Shown here one piece after another: positions 8,283 through 16,448 of a stretch of 64,000 nt of DNA. Source of the stretch: Alkaliphilus metalliredigens QYMF (lineage in GTDB: Bacteria > Bacillota > Clostridia > Peptostreptococcales > Natronincolaceae); the NCBI RefSeq assembly GCF_000016985.1, contig NC_009633.1, forward strand, positions 3,205,539 through 3,269,538, in the 5' to 3' direction. The notes below the pieces were generated by a model that was given only the letters and a program-made list of their open reading frames with translations, did not search any database and had not been told where the DNA came from. The translations under genes and the position numbers were made by a program. Numbering within the stretch: position 1 is the stretch's first letter; the number at the start of each line of letters is the position of its first letter.

Positions 8283-8726
8283 TTATCTATCTTCTTCTAT
8301 TATTTCGATTGTATCCCCTGGTAAAACAAGTCCACCCTGTATCACCCTTGTAAAAATCCCTTCTCGTGGCATGACACAATCCCCCACTGTGTGGAAAATA
8401 GCACAGCGTTGATGGCATTCCTTCCCTATTTGAGTCACCTCTTGAATGGTCACCCCTATCTTAAGCCTGGTACCAATGGGAAGCTCGTATAGGGTGATCC
8501 CTTCTGTTGTAATATTTTCAGCAAAATTCCCAGCTTCTAATTCTTCCATACCCAGGGCCTTAATCTTATCAATGCTTTCCTGACCCAATAAGCTTATTTG
8601 TCGATGCCAATCACCAGCATGGGCATCCCCTTCCAAACCAAAATTTTCGACGAAGGTCCCCTTTTCAATTTGTTCTTTTGGAATTCCCTTTTCTTTACTG
8701 ATATTAATCGCCACTACCTTTGCCAT
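8283..8726 (-). CDS. MOSC-domain protein
   Basis: A 147-aa single-domain MOSC protein. MOSC domains bind molybdenum-sulfur clusters or sulfurated cofactor and are related to the C-terminal part of Moco sulfurases. Seen here are LEGDAHAGDWHRQISLL (about residues 30-46), the conserved GNFAENIT segment, IGVTIQEVTQIGKECHQRC with the conserved cysteine, and MPREGIFTRV. It is the last gene of the moeA operon, 16 bp after the fusion gene, with an AGGAGG site. The location suggests it inserts sulfur into, or delivers, the mature molybdenum or tungsten cofactor. Confidence 0.9.
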   Translation of the reverse strand: MAKVVAINISKEKGIPKEQIEKGTFVENFGLEGDAHAGDWHRQISLLGQESIDKIKALGMEELEAGNFAENITTEGITLYELPIGTRLKIGVTIQEVTQIGKECHQRCAIFHTVGDCVMPREGIFTRVIQGGLVLPGDTIEIIEEDR

Positions 8727-8742
8727 AATGATTCCTCCTCAA

Positions 8743-10668
8743 CTATATTTTGACTACGTTTCCAATTTCACTGGTATCATATCCACCTAAAGCGTTGACT
8801 TGAGCTAAAAACGTTTCTTTTTTTATGGTTTCGATTAAACTTTGTATCCTTTGATCTCCAAGCATCTCTGCGGGTAAGCAGAGGTCATAGTCCTCCCAGG
8901 CAATTGGGATAAAGTCCAATCCCATAGCTTTAGCTGCAGAATAAACTCCAAGTCCAGTATCGGCACTGCCACTGGCTACAGCCATGGCCACAGCCATATG
9001 AGTCGTCAATTCTCGATCATAACCAACAATGCCCTCAGGATCAACTTCTTCCTCTTTCAAGAAGTACTCTAATAGAATACGGGTTCCTGCTCCCCTCTGC
9101 CGATTAACAAAGCGGATGTCCTTACGAACCAAATCCTTTATCCGATTTATATTTTTAGGATTCCCCTTAGACACCATAAGTCCCTGACTTCGCTTAACAA
9201 ATTTAATTATCATCATCTCATGAGAGCCAATATATCGCTTCACGTAGGCTTCATTATACTCCCCACTTTGTTCATCTAACAAATGTATTGGGGCCATATG
9301 GCATTCTTTTTTCTTTAGGGCCATGATACCACCCAAGCTTCCCACATGGGCTGAGGATAAAAATAAATCTGGTTGTGTTTGATGTAATTGGTTAGCTAAT
9401 AAATCCATGACAACATCGTGACTTCCAATGGATACAATGGTCTGCTTAATTTCCTCTATGGGTTTTAGTAGTTGAATATCCACCTCACTCCCCGCCTCAT
9501 ACCCTTCTCTTCTTTGGGGCACGATTAAGATGCCGTCAGCCTTGACTAAGGACATAGTCGCGCCGGCACCTCTATCTAATGGTGTGGCAATCATTTTCTG
9601 TCCCACAAGCCCCAACTTCATTCGTATAAACTCTTCATGCTTTAATGAAGAAACAACACGTCTAGATAAAATAGCCTTTGTCATGGATTTTTGTTGTGGA
9701 ATCTGGCGATGATAGACATCTAGAAGTGGCTTGACAAAAAACTCAAATACAAAATATGCCGACACCGGATATCCTGGAATTCCTATAACCGGTTTATTGT
9801 CTACAATGGCTAAAATCACAGGCTTTCCAGGCTTAATAGCAACACCATGGGCAATGACCACTCCCATCTCCCTCAATACATTAACAGTATAATCCTTTGA
9901 GCCCGCTGATGAACCTGCATTGATTAAAACACAATCGTTTTCTTTTAATGCCTTTTTAATACTCTCTTTCAAGATATCAGGATCATCAGGAGTAATTCCA
10001 TACAAGTTAGCCACTCCATGACCCTCTTCAACAAAAGCCTTAAACATCGTCCCATTGGATTCAATGATTTTCCCTACCATTAGTTCATCATTTACAGAAA
10101 CAATTTCTGATCCAGTTGGAATGATTCCCACACTGGGTTTAGGATAAACCGACAAGACCTGCATGTGTCCAGCCATCAATGCCCCCATATCCATAGGTCT
10201 AATTTTATGATTGGCTGGTATAATCAATTCTCCTTCAATAATATCCTCCCCGATGGGACGTATATGCTGCCAAGGCTTAGCTGCTTCATGAATTTCAATT
10301 GTATTCTGATCTATTTCCACAATATCTTCAATCATGATGACCCCATCATAGGGTTCTTGAATCACACCGCCGGTATTGATATATATAAAATCCCTCGGGG
10401 ATATTAACCGTATCGGCTCTTTTTCAGAGACACCGTAGGTTCTACTGCAGATGATCGCCACGCCATCCATGGCAGCAGCGTTATAGTTTGGAGAAGACTT
10501 TTTAGCAAAAATAGGATCTGTTGTAATCCGATTTAAACTCTCTTCTACAGAAATCTCCTCTTTTTTTTCAGGGATTCCTCCGTGCTCTTCAATGGCTTTT
10601 AAATACATCCCTCGGACCTCTTCCAAAGGAATACTAGTCAAATATAAACTTCTTTCTTTCTTTTCCAT
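8743..10668 (-). CDS. MoeA-family molybdopterin molybdotransferase fused to a PBP-like domain
   Basis: A 641-aa protein in two parts. Residues about 1-415 are a complete MoeA: N-terminal linker region with NYNAAAMDGVA, central MoCF-binding fold with IIPTGSEIV, INAGSSAGSKD and GKPVILAIVDNKPVIGIPGYP, and a MoeA C-terminal domain. Residues about 430-630 resemble a periplasmic-binding-type domain (SSAHVGSLGGIMALKKKE, NRQRGAGTRILLEYFL, GSADTGLGVYSAAKAMGLDFIP) like those of ModA/LysR effector domains. It has no signal peptide, so the binding domain is cytosolic and may sense or hand over oxyanion or cofactor. It lies between moeA and the MOSC gene. This architecture occurs in clostridia and archaea, often annotated MoeA/LysR-type. 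Confidence 0.9.
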   Translation of the reverse strand: MEKKERSLYLTSIPLEEVRGMYLKAIEEHGGIPEKKEEISVEESLNRITTDPIFAKKSSPNYNAAAMDGVAIICSRTYGVSEKEPIRLISPRDFIYINTGGVIQEPYDGVIMIEDIVEIDQNTIEIHEAAKPWQHIRPIGEDIIEGELIIPANHKIRPMDMGALMAGHMQVLSVYPKPSVGIIPTGSEIVSVNDELMVGKIIESNGTMFKAFVEEGHGVANLYGITPDDPDILKESIKKALKENDCVLINAGSSAGSKDYTVNVLREMGVVIAHGVAIKPGKPVILAIVDNKPVIGIPGYPVSAYFVFEFFVKPLLDVYHRQIPQQKSMTKAILSRRVVSSLKHEEFIRMKLGLVGQKMIATPLDRGAGATMSLVKADGILIVPQRREGYEAGSEVDIQLLKPIEEIKQTIVSIGSHDVVMDLLANQLHQTQPDLFLSSAHVGSLGGIMALKKKECHMAPIHLLDEQSGEYNEAYVKRYIGSHEMMIIKFVKRSQGLMVSKGNPKNINRIKDLVRKDIRFVNRQRGAGTRILLEYFLKEEEVDPEGIVGYDRELTTHMAVAMAVASGSADTGLGVYSAAKAMGLDFIPIAWEDYDLCLPAEMLGDQRIQSLIETIKKETFLAQVNALGGYDTSEIGNVVKI

Positions 10669-10716
10669 TCAATTGCCCCCCCAATTGCTTTAGTAAATTA
10701 CATCTTTTGATAATAG

Positions 10717-11946
10717 CTAAAATAAATACACCTTAACAGCATCACCTAGGCTCACACCTTCCTGATTTAAAGCAAGGCAGATGTATCCATGGGCCTTTGT
10801 CATTGTGGTCAGCATGCCAGATTTTCCATGGACAGGATACACTCTTTTCTCCCCATTTTCCTCCTGTATGACTACCATGACATAATGCTCTCTCCCTGGA
10901 GCCGAGGGAATGTTGACTGCAACCGATCCTTCAATATAAGGCATATGCACTTTTAAGCCATAAAGGAAGTGGATGAATGGTCGCACTAAGGTTTGATAGA
11001 CCACCATGGCCGATACAGGTTGCCCTGGCAAGCCAAAAATCGCTTTATCTGATATCTTTCCCCCAATTGTGGGTTTACCAGGCTTCACTGCGATTCCATG
11101 GAATAACACACCGGGATTTCCCAAGGCATCAATCACATCTTTTGTCACATCCTTAGTCCCCATAGAGCTCCCTCCAGAAATTAAGATCACATCACTTTTT
11201 TGCATCAATTCTTGAACTTTATTCTTTAATGTTTCTATCTCATCTTTAACAACGGCAGTGGCCACAATTTCGCAACCATCTTCCATAGCCGCTATTCCTA
11301 AGCTATAAGTATTCATATCCTTTATTTGCCCCAATTTCAATTCTTCTTCTGGTCCAATAATTTCATCCCCAGTAGAGATGACACTCACTCTAATCGGTTG
11401 ATAAACATCAATTTCCGTAAATCCAATACCAGAGAGCACCCCTATATCCTGAGGCCGAAGACGATGTCCCTTTTTAAAGATTAGTTCGCCCTTCGACAGA
11501 TCATCTCCCTTTTTCAGTAGATTTTCTCTAGGTGCAACAGAACTTTGAATGCCCACTGTTTTCTCATCTAAAGCCTCTGTATACTCTACCATGACAACTG
11601 CATCACAGCCTTCAGGAATCATTCCCCCAGTAGGCACATAGCAACTTTGCCCTCTTTGTAAATGCAATGAGGTCCCTTGACCCATTTCGACCTCTCCAAT
11701 CATGTCTAGAAAGCTCGGTAAAGATTCACTGGCCCCAAAGGTATCTCTAGCCACAACAGCATACCCATCAACAGTAGAGCGGTCAAATCCCGGCACATCG
11801 ATAGGTGCTGTGATGTCCGTAGCAAGGACCCTCCCCCCCCCTTTAAATAACGGTACCTTTTCACTATCCAAGGATGTTTCTTTGAAATTTTCAATGACAA
11901 TCTGTTTTGCCTCTTCTAGTGTTACAGTATCTAATAACTCAATCAT
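10717..11946 (-). CDS. moeA: Molybdopterin molybdenumtransferase
   Basis: A 409-aa MoeA that inserts molybdate (or tungstate) into adenylylated molybdopterin. Domain evidence: FDRSTVDGYAV in the N-terminal region, VPTGGMIPEGCDAVVMVE, then the MoCF fold with VISTGDEI, ILISGGSSMGTKDVT and GLPGQPVSAMVV, and a small C-terminal domain. The start has a GGGGGGG ribosome binding site 8 nt upstream. It is first in the operon with the MoeA-PBP fusion and MOSC genes, behind a long structured leader and terminator. Two MoeA paralogues in one operon suggest separate molybdenum and tungsten insertion. Confidence 0.95.
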   Translation of the reverse strand: MIELLDTVTLEEAKQIVIENFKETSLDSEKVPLFKGGGRVLATDITAPIDVPGFDRSTVDGYAVVARDTFGASESLPSFLDMIGEVEMGQGTSLHLQRGQSCYVPTGGMIPEGCDAVVMVEYTEALDEKTVGIQSSVAPRENLLKKGDDLSKGELIFKKGHRLRPQDIGVLSGIGFTEIDVYQPIRVSVISTGDEIIGPEEELKLGQIKDMNTYSLGIAAMEDGCEIVATAVVKDEIETLKNKVQELMQKSDVILISGGSSMGTKDVTKDVIDALGNPGVLFHGIAVKPGKPTIGGKISDKAIFGLPGQPVSAMVVYQTLVRPFIHFLYGLKVHMPYIEGSVAVNIPSAPGREHYVMVVIQEENGEKRVYPVHGKSGMLTTMTKAHGYICLALNQEGVSLGDAVKVYLF

Positions 11947-12009
11947 TTGAATATCCCCCCCGTCAAATTCGTCTGACGCTATGGCGTCGACTCATATCCC
12001 ACTTAAATA

Positions 12010-12037
12010 CAAAAAAGCTAATCCAAAAGGATTAGCT
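12010..12037 (-). terminator. Terminator in the moeA leader (possible riboswitch platform)
   Basis: AAAGCTAATCC pairs with GGATTAGCTTT around loop AAAA, and on the minus strand it is followed by TTTT. It sits between the structured leader and the moeA start, so it can act as an attenuator. Confidence 0.75.
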
Positions 12038-12039
12038 TT

Positions 12040-12190
12040 AACACAAATATGAATTCGTTAGTTAGAATTCTTATGTAAAGCAAATTTCCTTTTCAAGTTC
12101 GGGAGGCAAGAGAATTTCTTCATTTACCCAGAGGTAAGTCATCGTAGCATCGCCTTAGATAATCTCACTCGGAAATTCGTAACATTCTAT
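12040..12190 (-). promoter_or_regulatory. Structured leader of the moeA operon, candidate Moco/Tuco riboswitch
   Basis: Reading the minus strand, AATTTCC near 12170 can pair with GGAAATT near 12080, enclosing a hairpin TTACC-TCTG-GGTAA and the segments CCTCTGGGTAAATG and GCCTCCCGAAC. These purine/pyrimidine blocks and the position upstream of molybdenum cofactor genes, just ahead of an intrinsic terminator, agree with what I recall of the Moco RNA motif. I matched them from memory only, so the class is uncertain; that a structured attenuating leader exists is more certain. Confidence 0.5.
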
Positions 12191-12203
12191 TAAATTCATT
12201 ATT

Positions 12204-12232
12204 ATCGTACCACATTTGGTCAGAAAATTCAA
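12204..12232 (-). promoter_or_regulatory. Candidate promoter of the moeA leader
   Basis: On the minus strand, TTGAAT (12227-12232) and TACGAT (12204-12209) with a 17-bp spacer, just upstream of the leader RNA. The -10 matches consensus at only four positions. Confidence 0.45.
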
Positions 12233-12247
12233 TTTTTATTAAGACAA

Positions 12248-12277
12248 CAAAAACCTCCTATAAATAGGAGGTTTTTA
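12248..12277 (-). terminator. 6S RNA terminator
   Basis: A 12-bp perfect stem AAAAACCTCCTA with TAGGAGGTTTTT (12249-12260 and 12265-12276) immediately after the 6S RNA 3' end, with T runs in the minus direction. Confidence 0.85.
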
Positions 12278-12278
12278 A

Positions 12279-12454
12279 TCCAAGATGCCGTCAGATGCAA
12301 AATTCACACCCGCACCTCACTCTAGGTGGGTGACTTGCCTTACTCTTCCTAAGTCCACTCGACGGTGGCATGTAGTCCAAGTAAAAACTTAGTCTCCCGG
12401 ATGTTTACTGTCGGTTGAATTTTACGATTCAAAACGTACATCTCAGAATGTCTT
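12279..12454 (-). ncRNA. ssrS: 6S RNA (RNA polymerase regulator)
   Basis: A transcript of about 175 nt on the minus strand. Its 5' part begins TTCTGAGATGTACG (12439-12449 region) and its 3' part ends GACGGCATCTTGGA (12279-12292). These ends pair to form the closing stem (TCTGAGATG with CATCTTGGA, allowing G-U) and resemble the conserved termini of bacterial 6S RNA. Further stems follow inwards: AAAATTCA near 12420 with TGAATTTT near 12300, then a large central bubble region that would mimic an open promoter for sigma-A RNA polymerase. A TATAAT box precedes it and a strong terminator follows. It contains no reading frame of note. Confidence 0.8.
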
Positions 12455-12460
12455 TAACTT

Positions 12461-12466
12461 ATTATA
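12461..12466 (-). promoter_or_regulatory. -10 box of the 6S RNA promoter
   Basis: Perfect TATAAT on the minus strand, placing the start near 12454. No strong -35 is visible at 17-18 bp upstream. Confidence 0.65.
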
Positions 12467-12617
12467 CACCAAAACAAAGAAAATATAAAATGAACTTTTT
12501 GCCTTTTAAGGCTGATTTTCCTTCAAAACATTCCTTGCTTTCTAGCTTCCACGGAATCCCTGCATTATAAGACTTTTTTTACTTATAGGATCAAAATTTT
12601 ATCTTCGAGTTCATTCA

Positions 12618-14390
12618 TTACATAGATTGAAATCCACTGAAAATCTCATTGATTTCATCTTCTTTTAATGTTTCCTTTATTAATAGGTCCTCCGCCACAG
12701 CCTCAACAATGTTAAGGCTCTTCTCTAGGAGCACCTTTGTTTCATCGTATAAACGCTTCATATTTAACTTTGTTAGTTCCATTACTCGTTGGTCACAAGC
12801 ACCTTGTCGACCAAATAAAACATCATAATTAATCATACCTACTTCATCATTCATCCCAAATTGTTTGATCATTGCACCTAGAATTTCTGTTGCCTTTTGA
12901 ATGTCATTACTGGCTCCTGTTGTGACAAAATCTGGTCCAAAAACAATTTCTTCTATGATTCTTCCTGATAAAGCAACTTTAATACTATTTACCATACTAT
13001 TTTTAGTATGATACATTTGATCTGGAGGAATATTCATACTAAATCCACCAGCTCCTTTGGTGCTTGGTATAATCGTTACCTTTGTCACTTTATTTTGGGG
13101 ACACAATAGCTTTGTGGCAACAGCGTGACCTGCTTCGTGATATGCAGTAATCTTTCTATCAATTGGCTGAATATTACTTCGATCCTTCTTCTCTTCTCCA
13201 GCTACCACTGTGTAAAAAGCCTTATCTATATGTCCTTCCGTAATAAAGTCTGCTTCTTCTCTTGCTGCATAAATAGCTGCTTCATTCATTAAATTTTCAA
13301 GTTTGGCACCACTGAAATAAACAGTTTGTTGTGCAATTCCTCGTAAGCACACCTTTGGATCTATAGGTCTATTTTGAGTATATAATTGTAGAATATCCTG
13401 TCTTGCTTTCAGATCAGGTAGTCCTATCTCAATTTGACGATCAAATCGTCCAGGTCTTAGTAGTGCATCATCAAGTATATCCAGACGGTTAGTTGCCGCC
13501 ATTACGATGATTCCTTCGCTACCTTTAAATCCAGACATCTCAGTTAATAATGCATTTAGTGTCCTGTCGGATTCATCGCTACCACCTAAACCTCCACGAT
13601 CTCTTTTCTTTCCAATGGCGTCAATTTCATCAATGAAAATGACACATTTTCCTTTGTCTTTTGCCTTTTTAAATAAGTTACGGATTCTACCAGCACCTAA
13701 TCCTGCATATACCTGTACAAAATCCGAACCGGAAACAGCTAAAAATTCAACTCCCGCCTCACTGGCCAGAGCCCTTGCTAATAGCGTTTTTCCCGTTCCT
13801 GGAGATCCATATAAGATAACCCCTTTAGGCATTTTTGCACCATAACGGCTATACTTCTCTGGATTCTTCAAGAAGTCTACAAGCTCCATGGCATTTTCCT
13901 TCGCCTCTTGATTCCCTGCAATATCTGCAAATCGAATCGATGAGTCTTTTTGAGTAGAAAACTCAACATCAGACATCTTGTCGTATTCCTTAGAGGTTTG
14001 TGTCGCATTTTTCTTAGATAAAAAGATGGCGACCCCAATAAATCCACCTATCAAAACAACAAATGTAATTACTTGAACAACAGAATATTGGTCTGTTGTT
14101 TCTCTGACCTGTATTCCATGTAATAACAAATTTTCTTTCAAACTGTCAGTTCTTGGATGGTCTGTTATAAACTGTTTTCCATCCTCAAAGACTCCTGTCA
14201 ATTTAGGACCTTCCGATAGATTGACGGTTCTAATTTCTCCTGCCTCTGTACTTTCTAAGAAAGCAGTATAACTAATCTCCAGTTTATCCTCATTAAAATA
14301 TTGAGTATAAACGGCATAACCAATTGCACTCACAACAACAATAGCAATACCAAGTACTATAATCAATTGTTTTTTAGTTAGTTTTAACAT
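12618..14390 (-). CDS. ftsH: FtsH-type ATP-dependent membrane metalloprotease
   Basis: A 590-aa AAA+ protease anchored in the membrane that degrades membrane and short-lived cytosolic proteins. Two membrane segments (about residues 9-28 and 104-125) flank a short extracytoplasmic domain. The AAA module has Walker A GSPGTGKT (195-202), Walker B VIFIDEIDA (250-258) and the arginine-finger region AATNRLDILDDALLRPGRFDR. The zinc protease motif is HEAGH (418-422) with a third ligand in DFVTTGASND. The start is ATG 14390, 7 nt after GGGGG; an upstream TTG at 14408 overlaps the ribosome binding site. It is shorter than housekeeping FtsH and lacks tilS/hpt neighbours, so it may be a second paralogue. 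Confidence 0.93.
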   Translation of the reverse strand: MLKLTKKQLIIVLGIAIVVVSAIGYAVYTQYFNEDKLEISYTAFLESTEAGEIRTVNLSEGPKLTGVFEDGKQFITDHPRTDSLKENLLLHGIQVRETTDQYSVVQVITFVVLIGGFIGVAIFLSKKNATQTSKEYDKMSDVEFSTQKDSSIRFADIAGNQEAKENAMELVDFLKNPEKYSRYGAKMPKGVILYGSPGTGKTLLARALASEAGVEFLAVSGSDFVQVYAGLGAGRIRNLFKKAKDKGKCVIFIDEIDAIGKKRDRGGLGGSDESDRTLNALLTEMSGFKGSEGIIVMAATNRLDILDDALLRPGRFDRQIEIGLPDLKARQDILQLYTQNRPIDPKVCLRGIAQQTVYFSGAKLENLMNEAAIYAAREEADFITEGHIDKAFYTVVAGEEKKDRSNIQPIDRKITAYHEAGHAVATKLLCPQNKVTKVTIIPSTKGAGGFSMNIPPDQMYHTKNSMVNSIKVALSGRIIEEIVFGPDFVTTGASNDIQKATEILGAMIKQFGMNDEVGMINYDVLFGRQGACDQRVMELTKLNMKRLYDETKVLLEKSLNIVEAVAEDLLIKETLKEDEINEIFSGFQSM

Positions 14391-14637
14391 AAAAAAACCC
14401 CCTTTCAAAAGTTAGTTAAAAAACTTGGTATGTAAGGGGTGTTTCATTTAACCAGATATATTATGTTAACACATTCGACATCAAAGCAAAAGTTTGTTTC
14501 ATGGCCTCTATATTCTATTGATACAGATTATAGGGGTAATGCTTATTCATACGCTGTCATACTTAGATTTTCACACCTTATATTTTGATTCAAGGAATGC
14601 AATCTCATTAACAATATCTAAAATCACGATTCATGTT

Positions 14638-15675
14638 CTATTTTTCTACGAAGTTTCGTATGTTTTTAAGCACAATATTAATGGTTCCGTCTCCATTTCG
14701 TTGAACAGAAAATTTATGTGGATCATTAAAGATATCTCGTTCATTTCGAATATCAAAACCCGTATCAGTCTTGATGGCCTTTCTTTTAAGCTTTTTCTCT
14801 ACCCACTCCTTGTTGACTTCAAATCCCGTTACTTGAAATCCTTCATTGTTTAAATGCTCTATATAATTATTTTTCATCTCTTCATTATCATCTGACATCG
14901 CTTCTGCAAACTGTCTCACATTAATTTCTTCTTCTTTGTTTAAATGTGTAGCTAATACATCCCTGGCTGTAGCAGCATGTGCTACATCTTGTCTCAATTC
15001 ATTTCTTACAAATTTTTCGGTCATACTCCTAAACATTTTTGTTTTATCTTTACTATCCACAAGGATATTACAGTTTAAAAAATCCTGAGCAAAAAAATGG
15101 GCCACATCTTGTTCGCTTCCCTTGGCCTGTTGTTTGTCCAAAAGAACTAAATCGTATTCATCGTTAGCCTCATATCTTTTAATAAATGCGCATTTCTGTA
15201 AACGTTGCGCCATTCCTGGCAAACCAGTCTCATGGGAAATAATCGAAACCTTAAATCTATCATCCACATATTCAATATCATGAACATAGGACTTGCGATA
15301 ATCCATTTTTAAAATCCCCACATATTTTTGTGAATCTACAGAATACGAGCAAATAACTAGATCACAAGAAGATGTGTTTGCATTGACTTTCATAGCCCGA
15401 AACAGATGCTGAGCAATGATTTTACTACTTTCAACAAAGCTACTCTCATGATAAAGTATTTGGTCGCAGCTGTCCCTCACAATATTTGGTCCCGTAATAA
15501 ACTTAGCAATACGATTGTCATCATCCTTTAGGGAACGCACAATATGTTTTTCTATTAATTCGTGGATCTCCTCCGTTATCTCTTGCTGAAAATCTGTCAG
15601 AAGGGGTTCCTCTGCTGTTTTATCTAATACATGAACAATTATAGAATGTAATATAACACTACTTGTCTCTCTCAT
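14638..15675 (-). CDS. Nucleoid-associated protein, NdpA/YejK family
   Basis: A 345-aa soluble protein. The N-terminal pattern (VILHSIIVHVLDKTAEEPLLTDF) and the middle segments (YVGILKMDYRKSY, ARDVLATHLNKEEEINV) match the NdpA/YejK nucleoid-associated family (PF04245), whose members co-purify with the bacterial nucleoid; biochemical function is poorly defined. The length is typical. The gene has a good AAGGAG site at the start and is followed by 230 bp without a gene before ftsH, so the two are probably separate units. No DNA-binding motif of a classical type is visible. Confidence 0.8.
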   Translation of the reverse strand: MRETSSVILHSIIVHVLDKTAEEPLLTDFQQEITEEIHELIEKHIVRSLKDDDNRIAKFITGPNIVRDSCDQILYHESSFVESSKIIAQHLFRAMKVNANTSSCDLVICSYSVDSQKYVGILKMDYRKSYVHDIEYVDDRFKVSIISHETGLPGMAQRLQKCAFIKRYEANDEYDLVLLDKQQAKGSEQDVAHFFAQDFLNCNILVDSKDKTKMFRSMTEKFVRNELRQDVAHAATARDVLATHLNKEEEINVRQFAEAMSDDNEEMKNNYIEHLNNEGFQVTGFEVNKEWVEKKLKRKAIKTDTGFDIRNERDIFNDPHKFSVQRNGDGTINIVLKNIRNFVEK

Positions 15676-15751
15676 TTAAAAACTCCTTTTCTTATGTCAT
15701 CTATCCTATAATATCAAACTTTCATCTTTCTTTATAGTGCAATATACACAC

Positions 15752-15781
15752 ATAGAAAAGATACTAGCTCCCTAGTATCTT
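15752..15781 (-). terminator. Terminator after the small gene pair
   Basis: AAGATACTAG with CTAGTATCTT (15758-15767 and 15772-15781), followed on the minus strand by TTTTCT. The stop codons of the small downstream reading frames fall inside the stem. Confidence 0.7.
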
Positions 15782-15879
15782 GTAGTCCTCAATATTCTCT
15801 GTAATTCCAATGGTCTCACCATAGACTTTTTTGAGGACGGCGCGTTCACCCCCGTGCCTTCCATTAAAAAACTAATCAT
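15764..15879 (-). pseudogene. Small translationally coupled ORF with a probable frameshift at a G run
   Basis: ATG at 15879-15877 overlaps the TGA stop of the 63-aa gene (ATGA), suggesting translational coupling. The annotated frame gives MISFLMEGTG and then unlikely residues to a TAG at 15772. If one base is added in the run of five G near 15851, the frame continues as MEGTGGERAVLKKVYGETIG then ITENIEDYKILGS to a TAG at 15764, which looks far more protein-like. A frameshift mutation, programmed slippage or a sequence error could explain this. Alternatively the region is a structured RNA: GTCCTCAA (15785-15792) can pair with TTGAGGAC (15831-15838). I do not recognise the product. Confidence 0.4.
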
Positions 15880-16067
15880 CTTTTTTTGTTATTAAAATAG
15901 TTTAAATACATTTCTTTGACTTTAATTTCTTTTTCAAATCGCACTTCATCAATGAGCCCTCTCTCTTTATGGTCCTTTAATAGGGCGATTAACTCACTAG
16001 ATAAAAAAGCCAGATCCTCTTCAATTTTTTCTATTTGTTGTTTATCTACCACCATATCAGTTTCCAC
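15876..16067 (-). CDS. 63-aa helical small protein
   Basis: A 63-aa, charged, largely helical protein (KQQIEKIEEDLAFLSSELIA...) with heptad-like spacing that suggests a short coiled coil, and a basic C-terminus (YFNNKKR). The start is GTG 16067, preceded by AGGGGGG at 6-nt spacing; the internal ATG at 16055 lacks such a site. No membrane segment or cysteine is present. Its stop overlaps the ATG of the next small reading frame. Function is unknown; small helical proteins of this type in spore formers include Spo0E-like phosphatases, but the SxxxD signature is absent. Confidence 0.65.
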   Translation of the reverse strand: METDMVVDKQQIEKIEEDLAFLSSELIALLKDHKERGLIDEVRFEKEIKVKEMYLNYFNNKKR

Positions 16068-16314
16068 TGCGTTCCCCCCTGCCTTTAGGATTATGTTTTT
16101 CTATGCATACTCCCTGAAGTTCTCCACAAATTGCTTTCTAATTGAGGTTCCTCTCTGATTGTTTCCCTATCATATACTATTCTATACCTGTTAAATTATT
16201 CCTTCTATCGAATTAGTATTATTTTCATATTTTTAATTGCTTTTTTCTCAGTAATTCGACTAATACAGTCTCAATTTCAGTATATTTTTGAAAAGATAGA
16301 TAATATTTTTTATA

Positions 16315-16343
16315 TTGACTTTTCAGATGAAACATAGTATATT
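16315..16343 (+). promoter_or_regulatory. tRNA-Ala promoter
   Basis: TTGACT (16315-16320) and TATATT (16338-16343) with a 17-bp spacer, 10 bp ahead of the mature tRNA. Confidence 0.75.
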
Positions 16344-16353
16344 TACTATAGTC

Positions 16354-16429
16354 GGGGCATTAGTTCAGTTGGGAGAACGCCACACTGGCAGTGTGGAGGT
16401 CAGCGGTTCGAGTCCGCTATGCTCCACCA
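16354..16429 (+). tRNA. tRNA-Ala(GGC)
   Basis: A complete 76-nt cloverleaf including encoded CCA: acceptor GGGGCAT/ATGCTCC, D stem GTTC/GAAC, anticodon stem CCACA/TGTGG with loop CTGGCAG (anticodon GGC) and T arm AGCGG-TTCGAGT-CCGCT. It is a single tRNA, not part of a cluster. Confidence 0.95.
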
Positions 16430-16448
16430 TTTTTTTTTGCTTTTTTGC

